Of a DNA stretch of 64,000 bases, positions 16,450 through 23,638 are shown in pieces. Below the pieces are notes generated by a model. That model ran no database searches, was not told where the DNA came from, and saw nothing but the letters and a program-made list of their open reading frames with translations. This stretch comes from Burkholderiales bacterium (lineage in GTDB: Bacteria > Pseudomonadota > Gammaproteobacteria > Burkholderiales > Burkholderiaceae_C). The translations under genes and the position numbers were made by a program. The stretch's first letter is position 1, and each line of letters begins with the position of its first letter. The stretch is from assembly GCA_025358485.1 (NCBI GenBank), contig JANYJJ010000140.1, forward strand, positions 1-64,000, in the 5' to 3' direction.

Positions 16450-17133
16450 TCAGCGGGTGGGTTTCCAGGCACCGGAATCGACACCGCTGACCAAGTTATT
16501 GACCGCTTCCCGGATGGCCAAATCGAGTACTTTTCCGTTCAGAGTGGCGTCATAACTTGCCGAGCTGCCGAAGCCAAGCACCTCGCGTTCAGACAAGCTG
16601 TATTCGCCCGCACCTTGTGAGGAGTAGACGACTTCCGAAGTGATGGGGTTGACGATGTTCAGCGTTACCTTGGCGTAGGCCACTTGCGTTTTGCCTCTGC
16701 CGAGCAAACCAAAAAGCTGTTTGTCTCCCACCTCTTTGCGGCCGAACTCGCTGACGGCACCGGTCACCAAAAAGTCGGCGCCTTTGATGCTTTGGCCAGC
16801 GGCTTTGTATTGGGCTTCTTGCTTGCTCTCATCCAAATTGTCGCGATCCAACACGCTGAAGCGGTTGGTTTGCTGCAGGTGTGAAACAAGGGTCGTTTTG
16901 GCCTGAGAGCCCAAGCGATCAACGCCGTCGGAAAAGATGCCTCGAGCGAAGTTCGAGCGGTTGTCAAATTTGCCCACAGAGATAGGTGCGCGAGCGCCTT
17001 GGTAGGCAGGGCTCGAGGCCGCGGTGACCTTGGGAAGTTCAAGTGTTCGAGACTGTTCGGTGGTAGCACAAGCCGCCAGAACCAGCGCTGCTGCCGCGAC
17101 GGCAGAAATTTGAAACGAGCGAAAGAAAGACAT
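16450..17133 (-). CDS. CsgG/HfaB-family lipoprotein
   Basis: A 227-residue protein of the CsgG/HfaB family. The signal peptide ends with lipobox LAAC near residues 19-22 (AAALVLAACATTEQ). The domain includes ISVGKFDNRSNFARGIFSDG, LLVSHLQQTNRF-like VLDRDNLDE, FLVTGAVSEFG and VTLNIVNPITSEVVYSSQGAGEYSLS. ATG at 17133 is preferred over an upstream in-frame start because GGAGAAAT directly precedes it. First gene of the three-lipoprotein operon. Curli CsgG forms a secretion pore, but curli genes are not seen here, so this is better viewed as the DUF4810/DUF799 partner. Confidence 0.88.
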   Translation of the reverse strand: MSFFRSFQISAVAAAALVLAACATTEQSRTLELPKVTAASSPAYQGARAPISVGKFDNRSNFARGIFSDGVDRLGSQAKTTLVSHLQQTNRFSVLDRDNLDESKQEAQYKAAGQSIKGADFLVTGAVSEFGRKEVGDKQLFGLLGRGKTQVAYAKVTLNIVNPITSEVVYSSQGAGEYSLSEREVLGFGSSASYDATLNGKVLDLAIREAVNNLVSGVDSGAWKPTR

Positions 17134-17252
17134 TATTTCTCCGATGGAAAAAGTAGCGACCCAAGTGCCTACAACCTGCTTGCAATTTAACACCGTGCTG
17201 CTGTGCCGCCCATGGCGAATTCAAATCCCTTTGAACCCGACGCGCCGTGACT

Positions 17253-17762
17253 TCAGTTGCGCGCCATAAGCTGCCGCAGCCCCATCAAGGCCAACACCGA
17301 AAACAAGCCCAAAGCCCAAAAGGCATACGGCACGCCGAACAGATTCACTGCCGCGTCAGCGCAACTGGCGGTGGCCGAGAAGACCTGAGGCAAAGAGGAG
17401 TCAAGCTTCAAAGCGGTGATGATTTTGTCGGCCAGTGTGAGGTTGCATGACGCTGATTTGGCGGCCACAAAGTGCTGCCATGCAGCGGCCGCCACGCCCG
17501 ATGCGGCGAGTAAAAACACCAAGACGGCCGAGGCCACACGCCCTGCTGCCGTGCGCCAGAACAAGCCAACAACGCAGGCCAACGCGATCACCGAAAAGAT
17601 GGCGCGTTGCAGCACGCACCAAGGGCAGGGCTGCATCTCAAAGACGTGCTGCGACACCAAGGCCGCGGCGACCGCACTCAAGCTCAGCAAGGCAATCGCG
17701 GCGAGCCACGGCACCGAGCTGCCGGGCTTCAACTCAGGCTTGGGCCGATCAAATCGAGTCAT
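17253..17762 (-). CDS. dsbB: disulfide bond formation protein B
   Basis: A 169-residue inner-membrane protein with four predicted transmembrane helices. It re-oxidises DsbA and passes electrons to quinones. The first redox pair is in QPCPWCVLQR (CxxC, residues about 45-48). The second pair is Cys in KSASCNLTLAD and SATASCADAAV. The final helix reads VPYAFWALGLFSVLALMGL. Length and topology fit DsbB. Its start overlaps the ridA stop (ATGA). Confidence 0.92.
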   Translation of the reverse strand: MTRFDRPKPELKPGSSVPWLAAIALLSLSAVAAALVSQHVFEMQPCPWCVLQRAIFSVIALACVVGLFWRTAAGRVASAVLVFLLAASGVAAAAWQHFVAAKSASCNLTLADKIITALKLDSSLPQVFSATASCADAAVNLFGVPYAFWALGLFSVLALMGLRQLMARN

Positions 17763-18214
17763 GCCACTTCCACAATCATCTCGATCTCAACGCAGGCACC
17801 CATGGGGATTTGCGCCACACCGAAGGCGCTGCGCGCATGGGCGCCTTTCTCAGCGAAAACTTCGGCCAGCAATTCTGAGCAGCCGTTTGTCACCAAGTGC
17901 TGCTCGGTGAATTCCGACGTGCTGTTGACCAGGCTCATCAACTTGACGATGCGCGTCACTTTGTTCAAGTCACCCACTGCCGCGTGCAGCGTGCCAAGCA
18001 GGTCGATGCAGACGGCCCGCGCGGCCAGTTTGCCGGCGGCGGTGTTGATGTTTGCACCCAACTGACCGACCCAAGGTTTGCCTTCGTGCTTGGCAATGTG
18101 GCCCGACAAAAAAACCAAGTTTCCGGTGCGCACAAAAGGCACATAAGCCGCGGCCGGAATGGAGACGGGCGGCAGTTCGATGCCGAGAGATTTCAAGCGG
18201 TCGTAGACAGACAT
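17759..18214 (-). CDS. RidA/YjgF family enamine/imine deaminase-like protein
   Basis: A 151-residue RidA-superfamily protein (YjgF/YER057c/UK114). It begins SVYDRLKSLGIELPPV and contains VFLSGHIAKHEGKPWVGQLG, AARAVCIDLLGTLHAAVG and the terminal region GAHARSAFGVAQIPMGACVE with the conserved Arg. This matches the RutC/Rid subfamily with an N-terminal extension, whose members hydrolyse reactive enamine/imine intermediates. Paired with dsbB by a 4-bp overlap, though no functional link is obvious. Confidence 0.88.
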   Translation of the reverse strand: MSVYDRLKSLGIELPPVSIPAAAYVPFVRTGNLVFLSGHIAKHEGKPWVGQLGANINTAAGKLAARAVCIDLLGTLHAAVGDLNKVTRIVKLMSLVNSTSEFTEQHLVTNGCSELLAEVFAEKGAHARSAFGVAQIPMGACVEIEMIVEVA

Positions 18215-18260
18215 GGTGATTTCTAAAGAGACAAGATGCGTTGAATCCTACACTTCAGCC

Positions 18261-20726
18261 ATGCAGGACAAAGACCACGGCTGGCGTCTCACCGCGCTGG
18301 CGACGGCGTGGTTGTTGGGCGTGGCGGCGCAGTTGCAGGAACGCGCCTTGATGCCTTGGACAGCGTATGCGGCAGTGGCTGCCATCGGCTTGATTTGCCT
18401 TGCCCTGCAACGCTTCGTCAAGCCGCGCGGTGCATTTGGTTTTGCCGTCGTGGCCATGGCCTTGCTTGGCTTCAGCGCCACGGGCGGGCGTGCCTGGATG
18501 CATTGGAACGACCGCTTGCCCGCCGCGATGGAAGGCCGCGACATCCAAGTCACTGGCGTGGTCGCCGGCTTGCCGCAACGCTCCAGCGCGGGGTTGCGGT
18601 TTTCCTTCGATGTGGAGCAAGCGCAGCAGGACGGCGAAGCGGTGAGGCTGCCGTCCAACGTGTCACTCGGCTGGTACGCCGGTTTCCATGAAGACGCCGT
18701 GCTCAGCGGCCCGCAGCGTGAGTTGGGTGCGGGCCAGCGCTGGCGCTTCACGGTGCGTTTGCGTCAACCGCACGGCAACTTGAACCCGCACGGTTTCGAC
18801 TACGAACTGCTGCTGTTCGAACAAGGCGTGGGCGCGACGGGCTACGTGCGCGATACCGCAGCGGTGATGTTAGATGCCAGCGCCGCGCACCCGGTGGAGC
18901 GCTGGCGTCAAGGTGTGCGCGACGCGGTCGAAGCGCGCATCCCCGAACGCCGCACCGCAGGCGTCATCACCGCCTTGGTGGTGGGCGACCAGTCGGCCAT
19001 CTCACGCGACGATTGGGACTTGTTCCGCATCACGGGCATCGCCCATTTGGTCAGCATCAGCGGCTTGCACGTGACCATGTTTGCCTGGGCTGCGGGCTTG
19101 TTGGTGGCGGCAGCTTGGCGGCGCAGCGAACGCCTGGCGTTGTGGTTGCCCACACCGCAAGCAGCACGTTGGGGCGGCTTGATTGCCGCGCTGGCCTATG
19201 CGGTGTTTTCGGGTTGGGGCGTGCCGTCGCAGCGCACGGTGTGGATGTTGGCGACGGTCACCGTGTTGCAAACCCTGAGCCGCCGTTGGCCTTGGCCCTT
19301 GGTGTTGTTGACGGCGGCGGTGGTGGTGAGTGCGTTTGATCCTTGGGCTTTGTTGCAGCCTGGGTTTTGGTTGTCATTCATGGCGGTGGGCTTGTTGATG
19401 TCGTCCAGCGTGGCGCAAGAAAATGACGCTGAAGTTGAGGTCAAACCCACAGGCTGGCGCGGTTGGACGACCACATTGAAAGGCAGCATGAGCGACGGAC
19501 TGCGCACGCAAGTCATCGCCACCGTGGGCCTCACGCCGCTGAGCGTGGTGTTTTTTCAGCAGGTGTCGGTGGTGGGTTTGCTGGCCAACTTGGTGGCGAT
19601 TCCTTTGGTGACTTTGGTGATCACGCCGCTGGCGATGCTGGGCGTGTTGCTGGCTCCGCTGTGGACTTTGGCGGCGTGGGTGGTGCAGGCCATGGTGCAG
19701 GGCTTGGCGTGGTTGGCGCGCTTCCCTACGGCGGTGTGGACAGTGCCCGTGGCACCGCTGTGGGCGCAGGCGGCGGGTTTGTTGGCAGCCGTGCTGCTGG
19801 TGGTGCCGCTGCCGTGGCGTGTGCGGGCCTTGGCCTTGCCTTTGGCGCTGCCGCTGCTGTTGCCGCCTTCGGTGCTGCCGCCCGAGGGTCAATTTGAATT
19901 GGTCGCGGCCGATGTCGGCCAGGGCACGTCGGTTCTGGTTCGCACGCACAAGCACCTGCTGCTGTTTGACGCCGGACCGCAGTATTCGCGCGACAGCGAT
20001 GCCGGCCAGCGCGTGTTGTTGCCGCTGCTCAAAGCGCGCGGCGAAGCGCGCATCGACCGCTTGGTGTTGAGCCACCGCGACTCTGATCACGTCGGTGGTG
20101 CAACAGCATTGCTGGACGGTTTTCCAGTGATTGACATGCTGAGTTCGCTGGAAGTTGGTCACCCTTTACACGGCGTCGCCGCTGCTCGCAAAGTGCCCAG
20201 TCAACGCTGCGAAGCGGGGCAGAGTTGGACGTGGGACGGCGTGCGCTTCGATGTGCTGCATCCGCTTCCGGGTGACTTTGATCGCAAGTTGCGCAGCAAC
20301 GCGATGTCGTGTGTGATTCGGGTTGAGGGCACAGCGATCAACGGCAAATCGCGCAGCGCCTTGCTCACCGGCGACATCGAAAAAGAACAAGAGGCTTCGT
20401 TGGTGGCGCTGCATGGCGCGGCGCTGAAAACCGATGTGCTCATCGTGCCGCACCACGGCAGCAAGACTTCTTCGACCGCTGCTTTCTTGGATGCGGTGCA
20501 GCCCAACGTGGCCGTGTTTCAAGCAGGCTATCGCAACCGCTTCGGCCATCCGGCGAACGAAGTGTTGGGCCGCTATCGCGAGCGCCAGATCACAGAAATC
20601 GACAGCCCAAGCTGCGGTGCGTGGTCATCGCCAGCGCCTGAGCACCGGCAAGGGCAAGGGCAGGGCGAAGCGAAAGCAGCCGTTTGCCAACGCCAAGCAA
20701 ATCGCCGTTATTGGCACCATCCCTGA
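18261..20726 (+). CDS. comEC: DNA internalisation competence protein ComEC/Rec2
   Basis: An 821-residue polytopic inner-membrane channel that takes up single-stranded DNA during transformation. It has an N-terminal membrane/DUF4131 region and the Competence domain (about residues 240-500) with HLVSISGLHVTMFAW and FSGWGVPSQRTVWML. The C-terminal metallo-beta-lactamase domain has LVLSHRDSDHVGGATAL and VLIVPHHGSKTSST. I use ATG 18261 rather than the upstream in-frame 18213, because 18213 overlaps the divergent ridA start and the MQDKDHGWRLTALA N-terminus suits the family. The last residues are Gln/Gly-rich and end YWHHP. Confidence 0.92.
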   Translation: MQDKDHGWRLTALATAWLLGVAAQLQERALMPWTAYAAVAAIGLICLALQRFVKPRGAFGFAVVAMALLGFSATGGRAWMHWNDRLPAAMEGRDIQVTGVVAGLPQRSSAGLRFSFDVEQAQQDGEAVRLPSNVSLGWYAGFHEDAVLSGPQRELGAGQRWRFTVRLRQPHGNLNPHGFDYELLLFEQGVGATGYVRDTAAVMLDASAAHPVERWRQGVRDAVEARIPERRTAGVITALVVGDQSAISRDDWDLFRITGIAHLVSISGLHVTMFAWAAGLLVAAAWRRSERLALWLPTPQAARWGGLIAALAYAVFSGWGVPSQRTVWMLATVTVLQTLSRRWPWPLVLLTAAVVVSAFDPWALLQPGFWLSFMAVGLLMSSSVAQENDAEVEVKPTGWRGWTTTLKGSMSDGLRTQVIATVGLTPLSVVFFQQVSVVGLLANLVAIPLVTLVITPLAMLGVLLAPLWTLAAWVVQAMVQGLAWLARFPTAVWTVPVAPLWAQAAGLLAAVLLVVPLPWRVRALALPLALPLLLPPSVLPPEGQFELVAADVGQGTSVLVRTHKHLLLFDAGPQYSRDSDAGQRVLLPLLKARGEARIDRLVLSHRDSDHVGGATALLDGFPVIDMLSSLEVGHPLHGVAAARKVPSQRCEAGQSWTWDGVRFDVLHPLPGDFDRKLRSNAMSCVIRVEGTAINGKSRSALLTGDIEKEQEASLVALHGAALKTDVLIVPHHGSKTSSTAAFLDAVQPNVAVFQAGYRNRFGHPANEVLGRYRERQITEIDSPSCGAWSSPAPEHRQGQGQGEAKAAVCQRQANRRYWHHP

Positions 20727-20788
20727 GCGATTTGTGGCCCGAAGTTTGCTACTCTCAAAACACAACATCTCGACAGGACACAGCTTCG

Positions 20789-22225
20789 ATGAAACCCAGT
20801 TTCGATGAGATGCAAGCCACACCCAATGCGGTGCGGGAACACTACCGAGGCTATGACCAGTGGCTGAGTCAACAGCCACGTGACGTGATGAAGTCGCGCC
20901 GCGAAGAGGCCGAAATGATCTTCCGCCGGGTCGGTATCACCTTCGCGGTGTACGGCGCGAAAGATGAAGACGGCTCAGGTACGGAACGATTGATCCCGTT
21001 TGACTTGATCCCCCGCGTCATCCCCGCCCAGGAGTGGGAAGAAATGGAGCGCGGCCTGAGCCAACGGGTGCGCGCGCTGAACCGCTTCGTTCACGATGTT
21101 TATCACAGCCAAGACATCATCCGCGCCGGTCATGTGCCTGTCGAACAGGTGCTGCAAAACGCGCAGTTCCGCCCGGAGATGATGAACGTTGATGTGCCGG
21201 GCAACGTGTATTCACACATTGCAGGCATCGACATTGTTCGCGCCGCCAATGCCGATGGCAGCGGCAGCTATTACGTGCTGGAAGACAACCTGCGTGTCCC
21301 CAGTGGCGTGAGCTATATGTTGGAAAACCGCAAGATGATGATGCGGCTGTTCCCCGAACTGTTCAGCCAGCACCGCGTGGCCCCAGTGGCGCATTACCCC
21401 GACTTGCTGCTTGAGACTTTGCGCGCCGTGGCACCCGCCTCAGTCAACGAACCCACGGTGGTGGTGTTGACGCCCGGCATGCACAACAGCGCTTACTTCG
21501 AGCACGCTTTTTTGGCTCAGCAAATGGGCATTGAATTGGTCGAGGGACAAGACCTTTTTGTCAAAGACAACTTCGTCTACATGCGCACCACGCAAGGCCC
21601 GAAACGCATCGACGTGATCTACCGCCGCGTAGACGACGACTTCCTCGACCCCACCGCGTTTCGCCCCGACAGCACCTTGGGCTGCGCTGGTTTGTTGGCG
21701 GCCTATCGCGCGGGCAATGTGACCTTGTCCAACGCCATAGGCACCGGTGTGGCCGACGACAAATCCATCTACCCTTACGTGCCCAAGATGATCGAGTTTT
21801 ACCTTGGCGAAAAACCAATTTTGAACAATGTGCCGACCTACATGTGTCGCAAGTCAGACGACCTGAAATATGTGTTGGATCACCTTGGCGAGTTGGTGGT
21901 GAAAGAGGTTCACGGGGCGGGTGGTTACGGCATGTTGGTGGGACCGGCAGCCAGCAAAAAAGAGATTGCAGACTTTCGCGACGCCTTGCTCGCCAACCCA
22001 GCCGGCTACATCGCGCAGCCCACTTTGGCGTTGTCCACTTGTCCCACGTTTGTGGACATCGGCATCGCCCCGCGCCACATCGATTTGCGGCCCTTCGTGT
22101 TGAGCGGCAAAGACGTGCAAATGGTGCCTGGTGGGTTGACGCGTGTGGCGTTGAAGGAGAGTTCGCTGGTGGTGAATTCGTCGCAAGGTGGGGGCACCAA
22201 AGACACTTGGGTGCTTGAGGCTTGA
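20789..22225 (+). CDS. circularly permuted ATP-grasp protein (DUF404/DUF407)
   Basis: A 478-residue circularly permuted ATP-grasp type 2 enzyme predicted to form an amide or peptide bond using ATP. Hallmarks are IIRAGHVPVEQVLQNAQFRP, YYVLEDNLRVPSGVSYMLEN, VVLTPGMHNSAYFEHAFLA, the Lys/Gly-rich nucleotide loop LVVKEVHGAGGYGMLVGP, and the end MVPGGLTRVAL with TKDTWVLEA. ATG 20789 is used because upstream codons overlap comEC and do not look like the family. It is the first gene of set one: ATP-grasp, alpha-E, then transglutaminase/DUF2126. The substrate is unknown. Confidence 0.92.
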   Translation: MKPSFDEMQATPNAVREHYRGYDQWLSQQPRDVMKSRREEAEMIFRRVGITFAVYGAKDEDGSGTERLIPFDLIPRVIPAQEWEEMERGLSQRVRALNRFVHDVYHSQDIIRAGHVPVEQVLQNAQFRPEMMNVDVPGNVYSHIAGIDIVRAANADGSGSYYVLEDNLRVPSGVSYMLENRKMMMRLFPELFSQHRVAPVAHYPDLLLETLRAVAPASVNEPTVVVLTPGMHNSAYFEHAFLAQQMGIELVEGQDLFVKDNFVYMRTTQGPKRIDVIYRRVDDDFLDPTAFRPDSTLGCAGLLAAYRAGNVTLSNAIGTGVADDKSIYPYVPKMIEFYLGEKPILNNVPTYMCRKSDDLKYVLDHLGELVVKEVHGAGGYGMLVGPAASKKEIADFRDALLANPAGYIAQPTLALSTCPTFVDIGIAPRHIDLRPFVLSGKDVQMVPGGLTRVALKESSLVVNSSQGGGTKDTWVLEA

Positions 22226-22270
22226 GGGGTATGAACTCAACACTCCGCCCTGTTTGCACACCGCCCCAGC

Positions 22271-22318
22271 CCGTTCGCACTGAGCTTGTATTTCCGACCG
22301 TCCTGAGGTGTCGAAGGA
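22271..22318 (+). repeat. degenerate REP-like repeat upstream of the alpha-E gene
   Basis: CCGTTCGCACTGAGCTTGT followed by TCCTGAGGTGTCGAAGG. It resembles the widespread proteobacterial repeat of the CCGTTCGnnCTGAGnnTGTCGAAG type, in split form. A related copy is at 23492. Confidence 0.5.
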
Positions 22319-22354
22319 AGTGCCGCGCTCACCTAACTTATCAAGGGGTTACCG

Positions 22355-23386
22355 ATGCTTTCTAGAACCGCAGACCACTTGTACTGGATGGCCCGCTACA
22401 TGGAGCGCGCAGAAAACACCGCGCGCCTCTTGGACGTCAATTACCAAATGGCTTTGCTGCCGCAATCGGCAGAGGACGCTGAAAAAGGGTGGAAGGGTTT
22501 GCTCAGCATCAGCGAGCTCACCAACGACTTCACCAAGCGCCACGGGAAAGTCACCGCCAAAAGCGTGATGGCCTACATGGTCAGCGACGAAGCCAATGGC
22601 TCCAGCATTCGCAACTGCCTGATGGCCGCCCGCGAAAACGCACGCGCGGTGCGCGGCACGCTGACCACCGAAGTGTGGGAAACGCAGAACCAAACTTGGT
22701 TGGAATTTCAACGCATGGTGGCGCGCCCAGATTGTTTGAAAGACCCAAGCGCCGTGTTTGAGTGGGTCAAGTTCCGCTCGCATTTGTCACGCGGCGTGAC
22801 GGTGGGCACCATGCTGCAAGACGAGGCATTTCACTTCTTGCGCATCGGCAGTTTCTTGGAGCGGGCCGACAACACCGCCCGTCTGTTGGACGTGAAATTT
22901 CATGCAGTCGAGAGCGAGTTTTTTGGGGCCAGCAGCGCTCCGACTCAATCTCAATCTCAATCTCAAAGTCAGTCCCCCATGCAATCACAAACGGTCGAGA
23001 CGGTCGAAGAAAAAAACTTCGAATACGACTTCTATCACTGGTCAGCCATCTTGCGATCGGTGTCGGGCTTTGAGGTTTACCGCAAGGCCTACCGCAACGT
23101 GATTCGGCCCGAGAAAGTGGCGGAATTGCTCATCCTGCGGGCCGACATGCCGCGCTCGCTGGCGGCTTGCATGCACGAGGTGGTGGCCAATTTGAAGATG
23201 GTGGCGAATGAGCAATCCAGCGACACCGTTCGACGCGCAGGCCGCTTGCAGGCTGACTTGCAATACGGCCGCATCGACGAGATTTTGGCCACCGGTTTGC
23301 ATGCCTACCTCACCCAGTTTTTAGAACGCGTCGGCACCTTGGGCATAGGCATCAGCCGCGACTTTTTGGTGCCAGTCAAGGCTTAG
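22355..23386 (+). CDS. alpha-E domain protein (DUF403)
   Basis: A 343-residue alpha-helical alpha-E protein. It begins MLSRTADHLYWMARYMERAE, the standard N-terminus of the family, and repeats an internal related helix FLRIGSFLERADNTARLLDV. It has no known catalytic residues and is thought to partner with the permuted ATP-grasp protein. AAGGGG precedes the ATG by about 6 bp. Residues about 195-215 are an inserted low-complexity tract (TQSQSQSQSQSPMQSQT) encoded by CAATCT hexamers. Family members usually run directly from the ...DVKFH region to the FYHWSAILRSVSG helix. Confidence 0.9.
   Translation: MLSRTADHLYWMARYMERAENTARLLDVNYQMALLPQSAEDAEKGWKGLLSISELTNDFTKRHGKVTAKSVMAYMVSDEANGSSIRNCLMAARENARAVRGTLTTEVWETQNQTWLEFQRMVARPDCLKDPSAVFEWVKFRSHLSRGVTVGTMLQDEAFHFLRIGSFLERADNTARLLDVKFHAVESEFFGASSAPTQSQSQSQSQSPMQSQTVETVEEKNFEYDFYHWSAILRSVSGFEVYRKAYRNVIRPEKVAELLILRADMPRSLAACMHEVVANLKMVANEQSSDTVRRAGRLQADLQYGRIDEILATGLHAYLTQFLERVGTLGIGISRDFLVPVKA
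22955..22993 (+). repeat. CAATCT-type hexanucleotide repeat encoding Gln-Ser
   Basis: Three perfect CAATCT units then degenerate CAA/CAG-Ser codons. They encode an SQ-rich linker inside the alpha-E protein. The same amino-acid pattern occurs in the fused homologue at 29246, but there as CAGTCT units. Confidence 0.7.
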
Positions 23387-23414
23387 GAACCAACCCGGAT
23401 TGCACCGCAATTAC

Positions 23415-23491
23415 CCCCATTCGCTCCCCATTAGCACCCCATTCGCACCCCATTAGCACCCCATTCGCGCCCCATTCGCACCCCACTCACA
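23415..23491 (+). repeat. 11-bp tandem repeat, seven units
   Basis: Seven consecutive 11-bp units of the form CCCCATTCGCA or CCCCATTAGCA; the last is degenerate (CCCCACTCACA). The array fills part of the 252-bp gap between the alpha-E gene and the transglutaminase/DUF2126 gene. It has no coding signal. Confidence 0.9.
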
Positions 23492-23517
23492 CCGTTCGGA
23501 CCGAGGTATCGAAGGCC
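23492..23517 (+). repeat. REP-like repeat copy
   Basis: CCGTTCGGACCGAGGTATCG then AAGGCC, similar to the split copy at 22271 and to widespread proteobacterial repeats. It directly abuts the 11-bp array. Confidence 0.45.
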
Positions 23518-23638
23518 CACGCAGGACTTCCACACCTCAGCCAGAGCGGGTTTGTATTTCAAGATGGTTTGTATCGAAGATTCCGTTGCATGGCGGAGTC
23601 ACTCATCGCATCACGCCATGCCCGCCAGGAGTTTTTGA

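Noticed and set aside
18213..18260. Upstream in-frame start of comEC
   Set aside because: It would overlap the divergent ridA start codon and adds non-conserved residues; ATG 18261 fits better.
23415..23491. CRISPR array
   Set aside because: Units are 11 bp and contiguous with no spacers, so this is a tandem repeat.
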